DNA of 64,000 nucleotides from NCBI GenBank assembly GCA_029237695.1, contig JAQRGA010000140.1:1-64000 (forward strand), read 5' to 3'. The notes below the pieces were generated by a model. It made no database searches. It was not told the DNA's origin and was given only the letters and a program-made list of their open reading frames with translations. Shown here in pieces: positions 20,745-31,700 of this stretch (position 1 is the stretch's first letter; each line of letters opens with the position of its first letter). The position numbers and the translations under genes are program-made. The stretch is from Conchocele bisecta (Eukaryota; Mollusca; Bivalvia; Lucinida; Thyasiridae).

Positions 20745-20929
20745 CTTTGGTTGCTTAAACAAATATGTTCTACGTCCACGTGGATTTCTAAAACAATGCG
20801 ATTAAACATTGGTGTTTTCTTCCTATCTGGATCGTAGTCCGGGTTGTCTTCATCATATACCTGCTCATCCTCGTCATCTTCTCCTTCAGAGAAGTCATCG
20901 GAAGGTGTTGCTGGGGTTGGACATTTCGG
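20745..20929 (-). CDS. Chromokinesin (KIF4-like) acidic linker exon
   Basis: A 185-bp minus-strand exon with consensus sites on both sides: acceptor 'CCCCCTGTTGCAG' (20930-20942) and donor CCAAAG|GTAAGTATG (20744 down). It is phase 0 in, phase 2 out. It reads PKCPTPATPSDDFSEGEDDE, then DEQVYDEDNPDYDPDRKKTP and MFNRIVLEIHV. A strongly acidic stretch followed by DYDPD-x-KTP fits the region before the CXC domain of invertebrate KIF4 as I remember it, and its place between the motor exons (29.5 and 36 kb) and the CXC exon (19.7 kb) is in gene order. No stop or frameshift is seen. The assignment rests on this context as much as on its own residues. Confidence 0.6.
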
Positions 20930-20980
20930 CTGCAACAGGGGGCAAATTCATTCAGTCATTGCGGCCATGTTAAATGATAC

Positions 20981-21348
20981 AGAGCTCCAGATAAGGTGCA
21001 TATTGGGTATTTTACACAATTATTTTAGTAGAATACGCATTGATTACCAAAAGTATGAGTATAAAATGATCACAGCAATGTGAATATACGCATTGATTTT
21101 TCAAATTGAGTAGTGAAAATACTGTAATAACGTTGACAATTTACTTAATAGTTGAGCTGCAAAAACCAAACAGTGTTTGCTTTTTTCAGCTCAAATATTA
21201 AGTGAATTTTTGTTATTTTTATTTTGTTATCATTTGTTCCATATTTAATAACAAAGAAAATCAATACTACATTTGTAAAGTAAATACACATTAAATTTGA
21301 AATCTGGGGGTATAATACTCTCTAGATACAAAACTTATCTGGCGCTCT
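20981..21348. mobile_element. MITE with 'AGAGCTCCAGATAAG' terminal inverted repeats
   Basis: It starts AGAGCTCCAGATAAGG and ends CTTATCTGGCGCTCT. The centre contains an imperfect hairpin around 'GAGCTGCAAAAACC' / 'TTTTTTCAGCTC'. Relatives lie at 29135-29483 and 35584-35932 (cleaner hairpin), and a shorter relative at 29906-30195 and 36354-36648. Confidence 0.8.
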
Positions 21349-22089
21349 GGGATATACCTAGAAAATGATGAAACAGAATATGAACAAGAATGCCCCCAAC
21401 TGCATGTATTGCGTCGCTGTGCACATGATAGGAGATCTACTGAACAAAAATACAGATGACCACAAACATGTATATGAACTAGAAAATGTGTTCATAAAAC
21501 ACGGATGCCCCACATATCGTTTTGGTAGTAAGGGGGAGATAATCCATGGCTCAGTGTCAAAGCAAAAATAGAAATTCACTTGTATCTACACACCATAAAT
21601 TAGCTACATACCAAGCATCTAGCCTCCAGCTATCACGGTGAATGGTGAAATTCTAAGTCGAAAAGGGGGAGATAATGGCCCAACCAACCGCGCAATCCAA
21701 CAAATATGGTGTTGAACAGCCAGTAGAATGTTGACCTTTGGTCGTGGGGTGAGGAAGGCGACCGACTTTCCGTGACGTCATCATCCACCCTCATTTCTGG
21801 CATCAACGCCACAGACTTGTCCGTGTACATGAACTTTGTCAGGTGCTGCAACAGGGACAGATTGATTAATCAGGGGTTTTATGTCCATTCAACGATTGTC
21901 ATGTGTTGTCAAAACAGGTTTTTGTCGAGAAATATTGAAAACAAGAGTTGTCAGAAGACAACGAAGCTCGCCTGTTGGCAGCCTTCACTGAAACTTGGCA
22001 CAGTTGTATAACAAGAAACGAGGCAAAGCCAAGAAGGCCAGGTTTTTTCCAAGCATGGACACTTGGATAACATAATTATACCCACTTTT
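21349..22089. other. Intergenic or intronic; one weak candidate exon
   Basis: On the minus strand, 'CTGTCCCTGTTGCAG' (an acceptor-like site at about 21851) is followed by an open stretch to about 21740 reading HLTKFMYTDKSVALMPEMR and VDDDVTESR. It lies between the kinesin exons on the same strand, so it could be part of that gene, but I do not recognise it and no convincing donor is seen. 21930-22000 carries the 'GAGTTGTCAGAAGACAACG' family. Confidence 0.35.
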
Positions 22090-22925
22090 TGTAGACTAGA
22101 TGGCCGTGGCCTGCATGTCGCACTTTAGGGCGAGGCATGGACACTAAAAAAATAGATATAGTAGATGGAAAAACTTTAACGAAAAAAATTTAACCGGACA
22201 CACGGACGGACGGACGGACGAACTTACATTTCGGACCTTAGGGGGTACTTGCTATATAAAAGATCAAAGGAAATACCCCGTAAGACACAATAGGCTTACG
22301 GGGTACGGATTAAGTTCCATTGTGTTCTAACCCTAACCCATTGTCTTAGACCACGCCCACTACCCCATAAGTACCCTAATGTGTGCCCGGACGGACGGAC
22401 GGACGTGCTTACATTACTATACTTATGTGGCTTATCACATGTTAAATATTAGCCACATAAAACGATTTTTAGCTACATAAAAGGATTTTTTAGGTGGCTA
22501 ATTGTAACCAACCCTATCCTTTACCAAGTCCATAACCCTTGGAGCTAGCCACATAAGTACCCTAATGTGTGCTCGGACGGACGGACGGAGGACGGACGGA
22601 CGTATGCCAAAATGCCGACGATATCGCGCTTTCCGCAAGCGGGTGCGACAATGAAGATAAACACCCATGTGAAGTATCAAGGTAAATGGGTGAAGCAGTT
22701 GCAGAGATATAGTACACTAAAAAATTTTAACAAAAAAATTGAAAGTAATTTGACCTTGACATTGTGCACAGGGGCCGCACGGTTGGGGGTTAGAATGAAA
22801 ATATGGATGATGATAAACATCCATGTGAAGTTTCAAGGTAATGGGCGAAGCAGTTGCAGAGATATAGTACAACGAAAAAGTTTTAACCAAAAAACTTTAA
22901 CCAGACGTACGTTAAAGTTAACGTT
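22090..22925. repeat. GGACGGACGG-type dispersed repeats, nested
   Basis: Alternating blocks of 'CGGACGGACGGACGAAC', 'CCCGTAAGACACAATAGGCT' and 'AAGTATCAAGGTAAATGGG' with two ~130-bp near-duplicates ('GCAGTTGCAGAGATATAGTA' at about 22700 and 22850). No gene. Confidence 0.65.
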
Positions 22926-23222
22926 GAAAATGGCTAAGTCAATTACGTAGAAATAATAGGTGAAGGTAAAAAAAATGGTCACATGTTGGATAGTTGTATG
23001 TGGTAGGCACCCCTTGGTTATGAAGCTGTGAAAGTTTGGTGGTCCTAGGTGGTACAGTACCAAAGAAATGGACTTAAGTACCAAAGAAATGTACTTAAAC
23101 ACGAAAACTTAACATTGTAAACGCGAAAATTTAACATTGAAAATGGCTAAGTCGACTGCGCGGAAAAAATGGGTCAAGTTAAAAAAAAAGTAACATGTTG
23201 GATAGTGATATGTGGTGGGCAC
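22926..23222. repeat. Repeat 'GGTGGTCCTAGGTGGTACAG', left part (split by the hAT element)
   Basis: Contains 'AAAGTTTGGTGGTCCTAGG', 'CACGAAAACTTAACATTG' and 'AACATGTTGGATAGT'. The same sequence resumes after the hAT insertion at 24382 and repeats to about 24660. Confidence 0.8.
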
Positions 23223-24373
23223 TAGGGGTGCAACGATACATGTATCGATGTATCGATATTTTTTAGCTACGATACAATACATCGATACGCTCAGACCGTA
23301 TCGATACACAAACGATACATTGTTGATGAAAATAGTGTTAAATGCATTTCTGTAATGTCAGTGTTTGTATAAGACAACAATTGACTTGTGGTAAATTGGG
23401 TGTTTTTCTGATCTGTTAGTTAGTTGTAAATTGTAATACTATACCTACCGTGACATGTCAAATTACCATCGTGGTGTATGCGTGTATATTCAGAGTATAT
23501 ACCTGTTTACGCTGTCTGTTGTCAATGTTGTTTTCATAATATTCCGGAAGTGGCAGAAGCCGAATTAATAATATGCACAGTCTCATCTCCCGTCTGATTG
23601 GATAATAGGACACGCACCTGCGCATTGGCCAATGAATATACGTCCACGAATACACGCCAAAACGTCCCCAATAAAAAACATACCCAGTTGAAAATTTGCT
23701 GGTCACAACGTAGTTAATGTCCCCGGTTTTAGTCGCGGACCGGTACACATTTTTCTAACCCTGCGACACGAATAGTTATTGTTTTTATTGCTTAGAGATT
23801 CGAAGTAGTATCACCAAACCAAATACATAATAATATTCTAAATAGTACACAGGTCATACTAGAGCCGAAAGTTTGCGAAATATTTGGTGAAATGGGGAAG
23901 GACGTTTTGACAACTATACGTTTTGACATGGGGACGATTTGAAATGGGGACGTTTTAACTTAACAAGTTAACAACAACAACAAATATTACTGGTAATAAC
24001 AACAACAATGGCTGAAAAAGTTAGTGCACAGCGAGCTGGCCTATCGAGTAAGAACGTTGATGTGTTGGTATTTCTGAAAAAGAATATGAATATCAAACTG
24101 TAATTTGGTTATGTTAGCAAGCAGTTGTAACGACTATATTTCAATAGTTTCTTTCTAGTTCAATACACACATTTAACCTACAGGTTTGGGGCAACGGGTG
24201 GGTGGTGGTGGGGGGGGGGGTATATTTGATTTTTGTTCTGAAAATAAAAAGGTGTTGTTTGCCTTTCACTCTGTTGTTACTGTGTATCGTTTCCGTATCG
24301 ATACGTATCGTATCGTGGTCCTAGTATCGCGATACGTATCGTATCGTGGCCTTGCCGTATCGTTACAGCCCTA
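23223..24373 (+). mobile_element. Internally deleted hAT element with 8-bp target duplication
   Basis: The ends TAGGGGTGCAACGATAC and GTATCGTTACAGCCCTA are terminal inverted repeats with subterminal ATCGAT-rich arrays. The flanks are exact 8-bp duplications GTGGGCAC (23215-23222 and 24374-24381), the hAT signature. The 1.15-kb length is far below an autonomous hAT. A remnant of the transposase C-terminus survives at 24008-24103, so this is a deletion derivative of a coding element. It interrupts another repeat cleanly, so the empty site can be rebuilt. Confidence 0.9.
24008..24103 (+). pseudogene. hAT transposase C-terminal remnant, 31 codons
   Basis: The open stretch reads MAEKVSAQRAGLSSKNVDV then LVFLKKNMNIKL and a stop. 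The pattern 'R-x-x-LSxxNVDxLVFLxKN' is the very end of the hAT dimerisation domain, the family's most conserved C-terminal motif. The zinc finger, the catalytic core and most of the dimerisation domain are absent. The ATG may be fortuitous; the remnant more likely was the last exon. Confidence 0.7.
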
Positions 24374-24381
24374 GTGGGCAC

Positions 24382-24660
24382 GCCTTGATTATGAAGCTAT
24401 GAAAGTTTGGTGGTCCTAGGTGGTACAGTACCAAAGAAATGGACTTAAACACGAAAACTTAACATTGTAAACGCGAAAACTTAACATTGAAAATGGCTAA
24501 GTCAAATTACGCGGAAAAAATGGGTCAAGATAAAAAAAAGTAACATGTTGGATAGTGATATGTGGTGGGCACCCCTTGATTATGAAGCTGTGAAAGTTTG
24601 GTGGTCCTAGGTGGTACAGTAACAAAGAAATGGACTCAAACACGAAAACTTAACATTGAT
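24382..24660. repeat. Repeat 'GGTGGTCCTAGGTGGTACAG', right part and second copy
   Basis: It continues the repeat interrupted at 23222, then begins a further copy ('GATTATGAAGCTGTGAAAGT') that breaks off at 'AACTTAACATTGATTG'. Confidence 0.75.
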
Positions 24661-24739
24661 TGTGGACGCCGCCCACCCGCCCGGCTTTTGCCAATTCAAT
24701 AGCCTGGATTTTTTTCTTCAAAAAACCTGGCTAAAAAAC

Positions 24740-26040
24740 ATGAATATTATATAACTTGACGTTGAGTTAAGGGGTTTAAAGCATGATAGCTATTCACATG
24801 AGGAATGCATGTATGAATGTGCTAAGTTTGTGACCTTGACTTGGGGAAATGGGTGCAAGAAACAGGAGTTATAAAAAGACATTTACTCCAACGTTAAGTT
24901 GATGATGTTGATCTTGGGGAAAGGGGTGGGAGGGGTGGGTCATGGATTTGCTGTAGAACAATAGAGAATCATCAGATGAATGCATGTATGACATATCAAA
25001 GCGTTCCCTGTAAAGAAACAGAAGTTGCAGAACATTTACTCCACGTTAAGTTTATGAACATGCTAAGTTTGTGACCTTGACCTTGGGTAAGGGTTGGATG
25101 GTGGGTCGTGGATTTGTAAGGGGTGGGCAGTAGGTCATGGATTTGCTATAGCATGATAGAGTATCATCAGATGAATGCATGTATGAAATATGAAGGCGTT
25201 ACCTGTAAATAAACAGAAGTTACACAACATAAGTCATTTCCCGCAACGTTACGTTTATGAACATGCTAAGTTTGTGACCTTGACCTTGGGATAAGGGTTG
25301 GGTGTTGGGTCATGGATTTGCTATCAAGGCATTCAATTAAAGGAAACAGATGTTATAAGACATTTACCCCAACATTACGTTTATGAATGTGCTAAGTTTG
25401 TGACCTTGACCTTGGGGTAAGGGTTGGGTGGTGGGTCATGATAGAGAGTCATCTGAGGAATGCATGTATGAAATATCAAGACGTTCCATGAAAGGAAACA
25501 GATGTTATAAGACATTTACCCCAACGTTAAGTTTAAGAATGTGCTAAGTTTGTGACCTTGACCTTGGGTAAGGGTTGGATGGTGGGTCGTGGATTTGCAA
25601 GGGGTGGGCAGTAGGTCATGGATTTGCTATAGCATGATAGAGTATCATCAGATGAATGCATGTATGAAATATGAAGGAGTTACCTGTAAATAAACAGAAG
25701 TTACACAACAGAAGTCATTTCCCGCAACATTACGTTTATGAACATGCTAAGTTTGTGACCTTGACCTTGGGATAAGGGTTGGGTGTTGGGTCATGGATTT
25801 GCTATCAAGGCATTCAATGAAAGGAAACAGATGTTATAAGACATTTACCCCAACGTTACGTTTATGAATGTGCTAAGTTTGTGACCTTGACCTTGGGGTA
25901 AGGGTTGGGTGGTGGGTCATGATAGAGGGTCATCTGAGGAATGCATGTATGAAATATCAAGGTTCCATGAAAGTAAACAGAAGCTATAAGACATTCACCC
26001 CAACGTTAAGTTTGTGGATGCCGCCGTCGAGGGTATGCCA
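24740..26040. repeat. Family D tandem array with ~480-bp higher-order unit
   Basis: The basic segment, 'GCTAAGTTTGTGACCTTGAC' through 'GGGTCATGGATTTGCTAT', recurs every ~120-160 bp. A larger block of ~480 bp starting near 25063 repeats at 25543 with a few base changes, including the shared 'TGGATGGTGGGTCGTGGATT'. No coding content. Confidence 0.85.
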
Positions 26041-26457
26041 TAAGCTCTTCTGTACTTCGTGCAGGCGAGCGAGCTAATAAAACATTTGCGACATACAATT
26101 GAATTCAGTGTAGTAAGGGTTAGTTAAGATACACATAGCCTGCCAGTCTCCAGTTGCAAGATGGAAACAGACAATTCCAGGTATTTACCTGCAAATTAAC
26201 GGAATAGACTCAGACAGGTAACAAATTGTCATCTGTGGCTGTGACTGGAGAAATGCCAAACAAGAGGGCCATGATGGCCCTAATTCGCTCACCTGACTCA
26301 ATGAACAACAGAGGAGAATGTGACATTGAGTTCATGTGTGCTATTTTTAGATGGCGGTCATCTTAGATTAAGCGATGACTCTCATTTTACCAAATCTCAA
26401 AATGCTTCACCCAAGGATCTTAACTTATGAAGTTTGGCCAGCAAATATTGCACCAGA
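26041..26457. other. Intergenic; start of dispersed family H
   Basis: From about 26256, 'CAAGAGGGCCATGATGGCCC' and 'TTCGCTCACCTGACTCAATG' begin a family that ends near 'CACATGAGCTTCGCTCAGG' (26820). Only its part from 26458 on is in the duplicated block. Confidence 0.6.
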
Positions 26458-27096
26458 GCAATCACCTCATCGATACCTTCAATTTGATATATGACATGAG
26501 TATATTCGGTCAAAAATAAAATTTGACCCCACAGGCCACGCCGATTTTTGACCCCGGGGTCATCATTTTAACAACTTTGAAAGAGCATTGTACATCGATC
26601 ATGAAGAATTTGTGAAGAATTTGTGCTATTTTTAGACGGCGGCCATCTTGGATTACGTAATGACGTCATTTTAATAATTTTGTAATCCCCCTACCTGGGA
26701 ACATGACCATGAAGTTTGGTGACTAGGCCCAATGGTTACCGAGGAGAAGACATTTGAAAATGTTCAAGGACGACGACGGATACATTGCGGTAACAATAGC
26801 TCACATGAGCTTCGCTCAGGGTAGAAGTCATCAGAAAATTTTAAAAATCAATAGACTTCTTTGTCTTGCTGTGGTAAACATGCTTACCAAATTTGGTTAC
26901 GATCGGTGAAGTAGAACTCGAGTTATTGCGTGGACAAGGATACAGAGTGCGAAAATTGAAAATGGCCGCCAAGGGGAGACAAGTCATCAGAAATTTTTCA
27001 AAATCAATAGGCTTCTTCGTCTTGCCATGTTAAACATGTTTACCGAATTTGGTTACAAACCGTCAAGTAGAACTCTAGTTATTACATGGACAAGCT

Positions 27097-27127
27097 GTGC
27101 CCGCCCGCCCGCCCGCCCGCCCGCCTG
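27097..27127. repeat. (CCCG)n microsatellite
   Basis: A 'CCCGCCCGCCCGCC' run, one unit shorter in the second copy of the block near 33398-33418. Confidence 0.9.
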
Positions 27128-27464
27128 CCGCCCACCCATACAAGATGAATACATAATACGTCCCGTTTTTTCAAATGGGCGTATAAAAATAAATAACTTT
27201 CTTTAACCCTTACACTGCTGAATTGAATTTTGTTGTCTGCTTTTTAATATTTGTTTTCTCATCAAAATCATTGGAAATGATTCTAAAATGCTGTCAAACC
27301 ATGTTTTTAGAGAGAAAAGTCAAACTATGGAACAACAGCAGATGACACGTTTCGGTTCCAGCTATCTAAGGGTTAGTTTCTTGGACATGTTAGATGTACT
27401 GAGCATGAAAAGTCAATCAGTTGATAACAGGAAGTCAAACCAGAGATGTCTTGATTCCGGTAAG

Positions 27465-27815
27465 GATGTTTGTTTGTTTGTCGGTGTTTAACGTCCTATC
27501 AACAGCTAAGGTCATGTAAGGCCGGGCCAACGGGTTCGATCCCACATTCAACCTGGGGGTGCGGGGGGGGGGGGGGGGTGGGGGGGGGGGGTGGCAATCC
27601 CAAAATCAGAACGGAATATTTACATAGAGAAAACAAATATACAGCCCTGAAATTAGAATAACCCAAACTCGTGCCAGGTCCATAGCACACCAGTCACTTG
27701 GCCCCTTCCCATAAAAGTAATAGGATTAGAAATACTCATACACGGGGTATAATCAGATTTAACCCTCACATATAAGAAAGCCAAAGATGTACCTGAGGGT
27801 CAAACCAGGGAAAAA
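27465..27815 (+). repeat. Family A copy with poly-G tract
   Basis: A standard family A layout ('GTTTAACGTCCTATCAACAG', 'GGGTTCGATCCCACATTC'), but interrupted by a ~38-bp G-rich tract at 27554-27592 that copy 2 (33763-34080) lacks. It is a likely slippage or assembly site. Confidence 0.85.
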
Positions 27816-27884
27816 CATATCTAGGCAACAATGGAAAATTGGTGAAACATGAATGTACCTCAAAGGCTTTACACTTGTCCATCC

Positions 27885-29134
27885 ACTATATACCATGATA
27901 TGCTTGTTACAAACCTAGAAGACACGTTGTAGTGCTCCAGTCACACCACTATATACATGTACCATGATATGCTTGTTACAAACCTAGAAGACACGTTGTA
28001 GAGCTCCAGTCACACCACTATATACCATGATATGCTTGTTACAAACCTAGAAGACACGTTGCAGTGCTCCAGTCACACCACTATATACCATGATATGCTT
28101 GTTACAAACCTAGAAGACACGTTGCAGTGCTCCAGTCACACCACTATATACCATGATATGCTTGTTACAAACCTAGAAGACACGTTGCAGTGCTCCAGTC
28201 ACACCACTATATACCATGATATGCTTGTTACAAACCTAGAAGACACGTTGCAGTGCTCCAGTCACACCACTATATACCATGATATGCTTGTTACAAACCT
28301 AGAAGACACGTTGTAGTGCTCCAGTCACACCACTATATACATGTACCATGCTTGTTACAAACCTAGAAGACACGTTGTAGAGCTCCAGTCACACCACTAT
28401 ATACCATGATATGCTTGTTACAAACCTAGAAGACACGTTGCAGTGCTCCAGTCACACCACTATATACCATGATATGCTTGTTACAAACATAGAAGACACG
28501 TTGCAGAGCTCCAGTCACACCACTATATACCATGATATGCTTGTTACAAACCTAGAAGACACGTTGCAGTGCTCCAGTCACACCACTATATACCATGATA
28601 TGCTTGTTACAAACCTAGAAGACACGTTGTAGTGCTCCAGTCACACCACTATATACATGTACCATGCTTGTTACAAACCTAGAAGACACGTTGTAGAGCT
28701 CCAGTCACACCACTATATACCATGATATGCTTGTTACAAACCTAAGACACGTTGCAGTGCTCCAGTCACACCACTATATACCATGATATGCTTGTTACAA
28801 ACCTAGAAGACACGTTGTAGTGCTCCAGTCACACCACTATATACATGTACCATGCTTGTTACAAACCTAGAAGACACGTTGTAGAGCTCCAGTCACACCA
28901 CTATATACCATGATATGCTTGTTACAAACCTAGAAGACACGTTGCAGTGCTCCAGTCACACCACTATATACCATGATATGCTTGTTACAAACCTAGAAGA
29001 CACGTTGCAGAGCTCCAGTCACACCACTATATACCATGATATGCTTGTTACAAACCTAGAAGACACGTTGTAGAGCTCCAGTCACACCACTATATACCAT
29101 GATATGCTTGTTACAAACCTAGAAAAGATGTTGC
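27885..29134. repeat. ~65-bp minisatellite, clean copy
   Basis: About 19 units of 'CCATGATATGCTTGTTACAA', 'ACCTAGAAGACACGTTGCAG' and '(A/T)GCTCCAGTCACACCACTATA'. Variants with an added 'CATGTA' or with GTAG for GCAG recur in a regular pattern, implying larger repeat blocks. The last unit runs into the MITE at 'CAGAGCTCCAGATAAG', sharing AGAGCTCCAG. Long open frames through it simply follow the repeat. Confidence 0.95.
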
Positions 29135-29483
29135 AGAGCTCCAGATAAGCTTTGTGTCTAAAGTGTACTACCGGTACTCCCTGTTTTCAAAATCATTGCG
29201 TATTTTACTTTATATAAAAATGGAGTATTGATTGTCTTCAAACTAAATAGGGAACAAATTATAAATAAATATAACAAATTTAAACATTCACCTATTTGAG
29301 CTGCAAAAAGCAAACACTGTTTGCTTTTTGCAGCTCAACTAAGTGAATTTTCAACTTTATGACAGTATTTTCACTACTCAATTTGAAAATCAATTATTTT
29401 GTACACCCACTTTTGATACTCAATGCGTATTCGGCTAAAATAATTGTGTAAAATACGCCAATACGCACCTTATCTGGAGCTCT
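29135..29483. mobile_element. 'AGAGCTCCAGATAAG' MITE inserted at the end of the kinesin exon
   Basis: Ends AGAGCTCCAGATAAG and CTTATCTGGAGCTCT are perfect inverted repeats. A central near-perfect hairpin 'GAGCTGCAAAAAGCAAACA' / 'TGTTTGCTTTTTGCAGCTC' is visible. Its right end abuts the kinesin-coding sequence, and the last kinesin-frame codons (IQSSR then stop) come from this end. Confidence 0.85.
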
Positions 29484-29700
29484 GGATGTTGGTAATGTCA
29501 TGGTGAATCAGCTTCATGGTTAGTTCATGTATGACGTCCTTCAGCCGCATTATCTCCGCCATCTGTGGATCCCAGTTGACGATCGGCTTGTTCTTGATCT
29601 TGCGGGCGCGGTCCGCGTACCGTAAAGGTTTCCTCCATGTTGAAATCAGCGGGACTCACACAGGCGATCATCAACATGTGGCTGTTGTCTCCGAGGGAAT
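29484..29700 (-). pseudogene. Chromokinesin (KIF4-like) motor-domain end exon, copy 1, frameshifted
   Basis: On the minus strand, after acceptor 'CCTTTGCACTGCAG' (ends 29701), it reads [20 protein letters not shown] then NMEET. The frame breaks and resumes as [19 protein letters not shown] and [19 protein letters not shown]. This is the last part of a kinesin motor domain (SLGG switch-II-side helix, 'MIACVSPAD', '[14 protein letters not shown]') leading to the neck of kinesin-4 proteins. Relatives have ETLNTLRYAD, so about 8 nucleotides (the LNT region) are missing, causing the shift. The exon then runs into a MITE. It is part of a minus-strand gene whose later exons lie at 20.7 and 19.7 kb. 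Confidence 0.8.
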
Positions 29701-30600
29701 CTGCAGTGCAAAGGTAACAGGTTTAGTCCTAGAATGCTGGAAACAAACATTGTTGTGTCTTTGTATAAATATAATATTAACCATCACTCGTAAGATTCTA
29801 TATTTATTTCTTATGGTCAGACTCTGACAACTGCAGTAGCAAGTGATTGGTTGATTAGGGTTTATGTCCATTCAACAGCAGTCATAAACTGATGGGAATG
29901 CACCCAGAGCTCCAGATAAGCTGCTTAAATACCCAATTAACATTTCCAAAACCCCAATTGAAATCAGAAGAAGAGAGTATCAAAAAACAATAAACAGACC
30001 ACAAATATATCATATTTTTCTTATTTCCCATGAAAACACATCTTGGTATTTCATTAGAATTGTCTCAAATGAAATGCCAAGACATGTAAACAGTAGTGTG
30101 ATTTTATTTTACCAAATTAAAATTTTTAAATACCCAATTGCTTCAGATATGATGGAGTGACAATACTCAATTACTAATTCCTTATCTGGAGCCCTGGCAC
30201 CTGTATGGGGATCAACTGCTTTGGGGTGTTACGTCCATTCAACAGAAACGTCAGGCCATATACAGATCGGAATGTACCACTATGGGGGATTCAGTTGTTT
30301 TTAATATGCATTTACTGCCAATTGTAATACCAGTAGGTTGTTTTTTTTGTGTTTTTTAATTGTGTATTTACGCATGCAAATATGCTGTTAAAGGTACATG
30401 CCCACTCAGTAGGCACAAAATGTTCTTAAAGGTACATGTCAACTCAGTAGGCACAAAATGTTCTTAATAGGAATTAAATAAGTGCTATTCCACCAGTTCT
30501 AAAAATTATGAGTGATTAGATAAAATCATTTAGTAACATTTATTCCACTCATAGCGACTCGCGGTCATGAAAATGATGTCTCCGATATAAAGAACATTTA
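29701..30600. other. Kinesin-intron sequence with a second MITE
   Basis: 29906-30195 is a short MITE with ends AGAGCTCCAGATAAG and CTTATCTGGAGCCCT and an AT-rich interior. 30370-30480 has two tandem ~55-bp units with 'ACTCAGTAGGCACAAAATG', which are rearranged in copy 2. No gene. Confidence 0.6.
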
Positions 30601-31700
30601 GTGACTACTGAGTGGGCATGTATTAATTGTTACAAGGCTGCCGTTGTTCAAACGTACAGCGCAAGCTGTTTGACCATGGCTGTAGGCAATGCTCATGTCG
30701 GGGCCACCGGCCAAGTCAGTACCTATGTAATGCATGTGCATCACGTTACTAGAACACGTCAATACATCATCAGAACAGTTAACAAGAGTTGTCAGAATAC
30801 AACGAATCTCGCCTGTTGGCAGCCTTCTCTCAGTTGTTGCCGCATGAGTGAGATAAAGCATGAATATATGGATCATGACCAATAAGCATTTTAAGTTTCA
30901 AGTCAATGTGACTTAGGACTGCAGAGATATAAGGCATTGAAAAAGGGGCATAACTCCATAAGATTTGAGGTGGAGTGAAACTGTTTTTTTTGTTACTTGC
31001 TGCGGCACTTGATGTTAGTCAGGTACATTTATGCAAAGAATGAATTGGACTGGTGGACGGTTGAAAAATGTACAACTAGCTCGCCAAAGATGTAAAAAAT
31101 ATGGGAAATAATTATGCAAGGATTTGAGGGGGAGTTTCGCACTGTACTTGGTGGTGGTGAGGAATGCAAAGTATGAATTTAATTAGTGGGAAATTTATGT
31201 AGGACTATTTCGCTGAACAATTCAAAAATAGAAATTTTGGAGTTGAAAAAGGGGAATAATTCATTAAGGATTTGATGTAGAGTGAATGCTTCTTTCCACA
31301 CTGCGGCACTTGATGGTGGTCAGGTATGCAATGTATGAATTGGATTGGTGGAAAAAAAATAATTTGGCGTCAAAAATGTGAATTTCTGAGGGGGATAATT
31401 CCATGAGGACTTAGTGAAAATAATTAAAGATGGGGATTTCACATGCACCAATGTGTACTGTAGAATAGCGAATCAGATCTTATTCACACTTTATCTGTAA
31501 ATTGTGCTACATTTTCTATACTTATTTCAAATAAATGAATATCAGTATTGGGTAGAGTCAGAAAAAATGACCCTTTTGCTTGTCTCCTATGTCATTCTTT
31601 ACCTTTTGCACTTCAGTATCAAATAAACATGTTCATGTATGTATCTGCACACCAGCTTGCTTGTCTGCGAATTTTATCAAGATCGGTCGAGTAATAAAAA
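30601..31700. other. Element E scrap and dispersed repeat; no gene
   Basis: 30625-30780 matches element E ('GTTTGACCATGGCTGTAGGC', 'TAATGCATGTGCATCACG'). 30780-31430 is a chain of related segments ('TTGATGTTAGTCAGGTA', 'GGGGCATAACTCCATAAG') ending in unique-looking AT-rich sequence. The 94-codon frames on both strands at 30600-30885 mirror each other over these repeats and are accidental. Confidence 0.5.

Noticed and set aside
28032..29134. Long open frames of repeated MLVTNLEDTLQCSSHTTIYHD
   Set aside because: They are the translation of a ~65-bp minisatellite whose units keep frame by chance; the second genomic copy is full of indels.
30598..30885. Mirror-image 94-codon frames on both strands
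   Set aside because: Both lie in element E scraps and the GAGTTGTCAG repeat; identical in both tandem copies simply because the block is duplicated.
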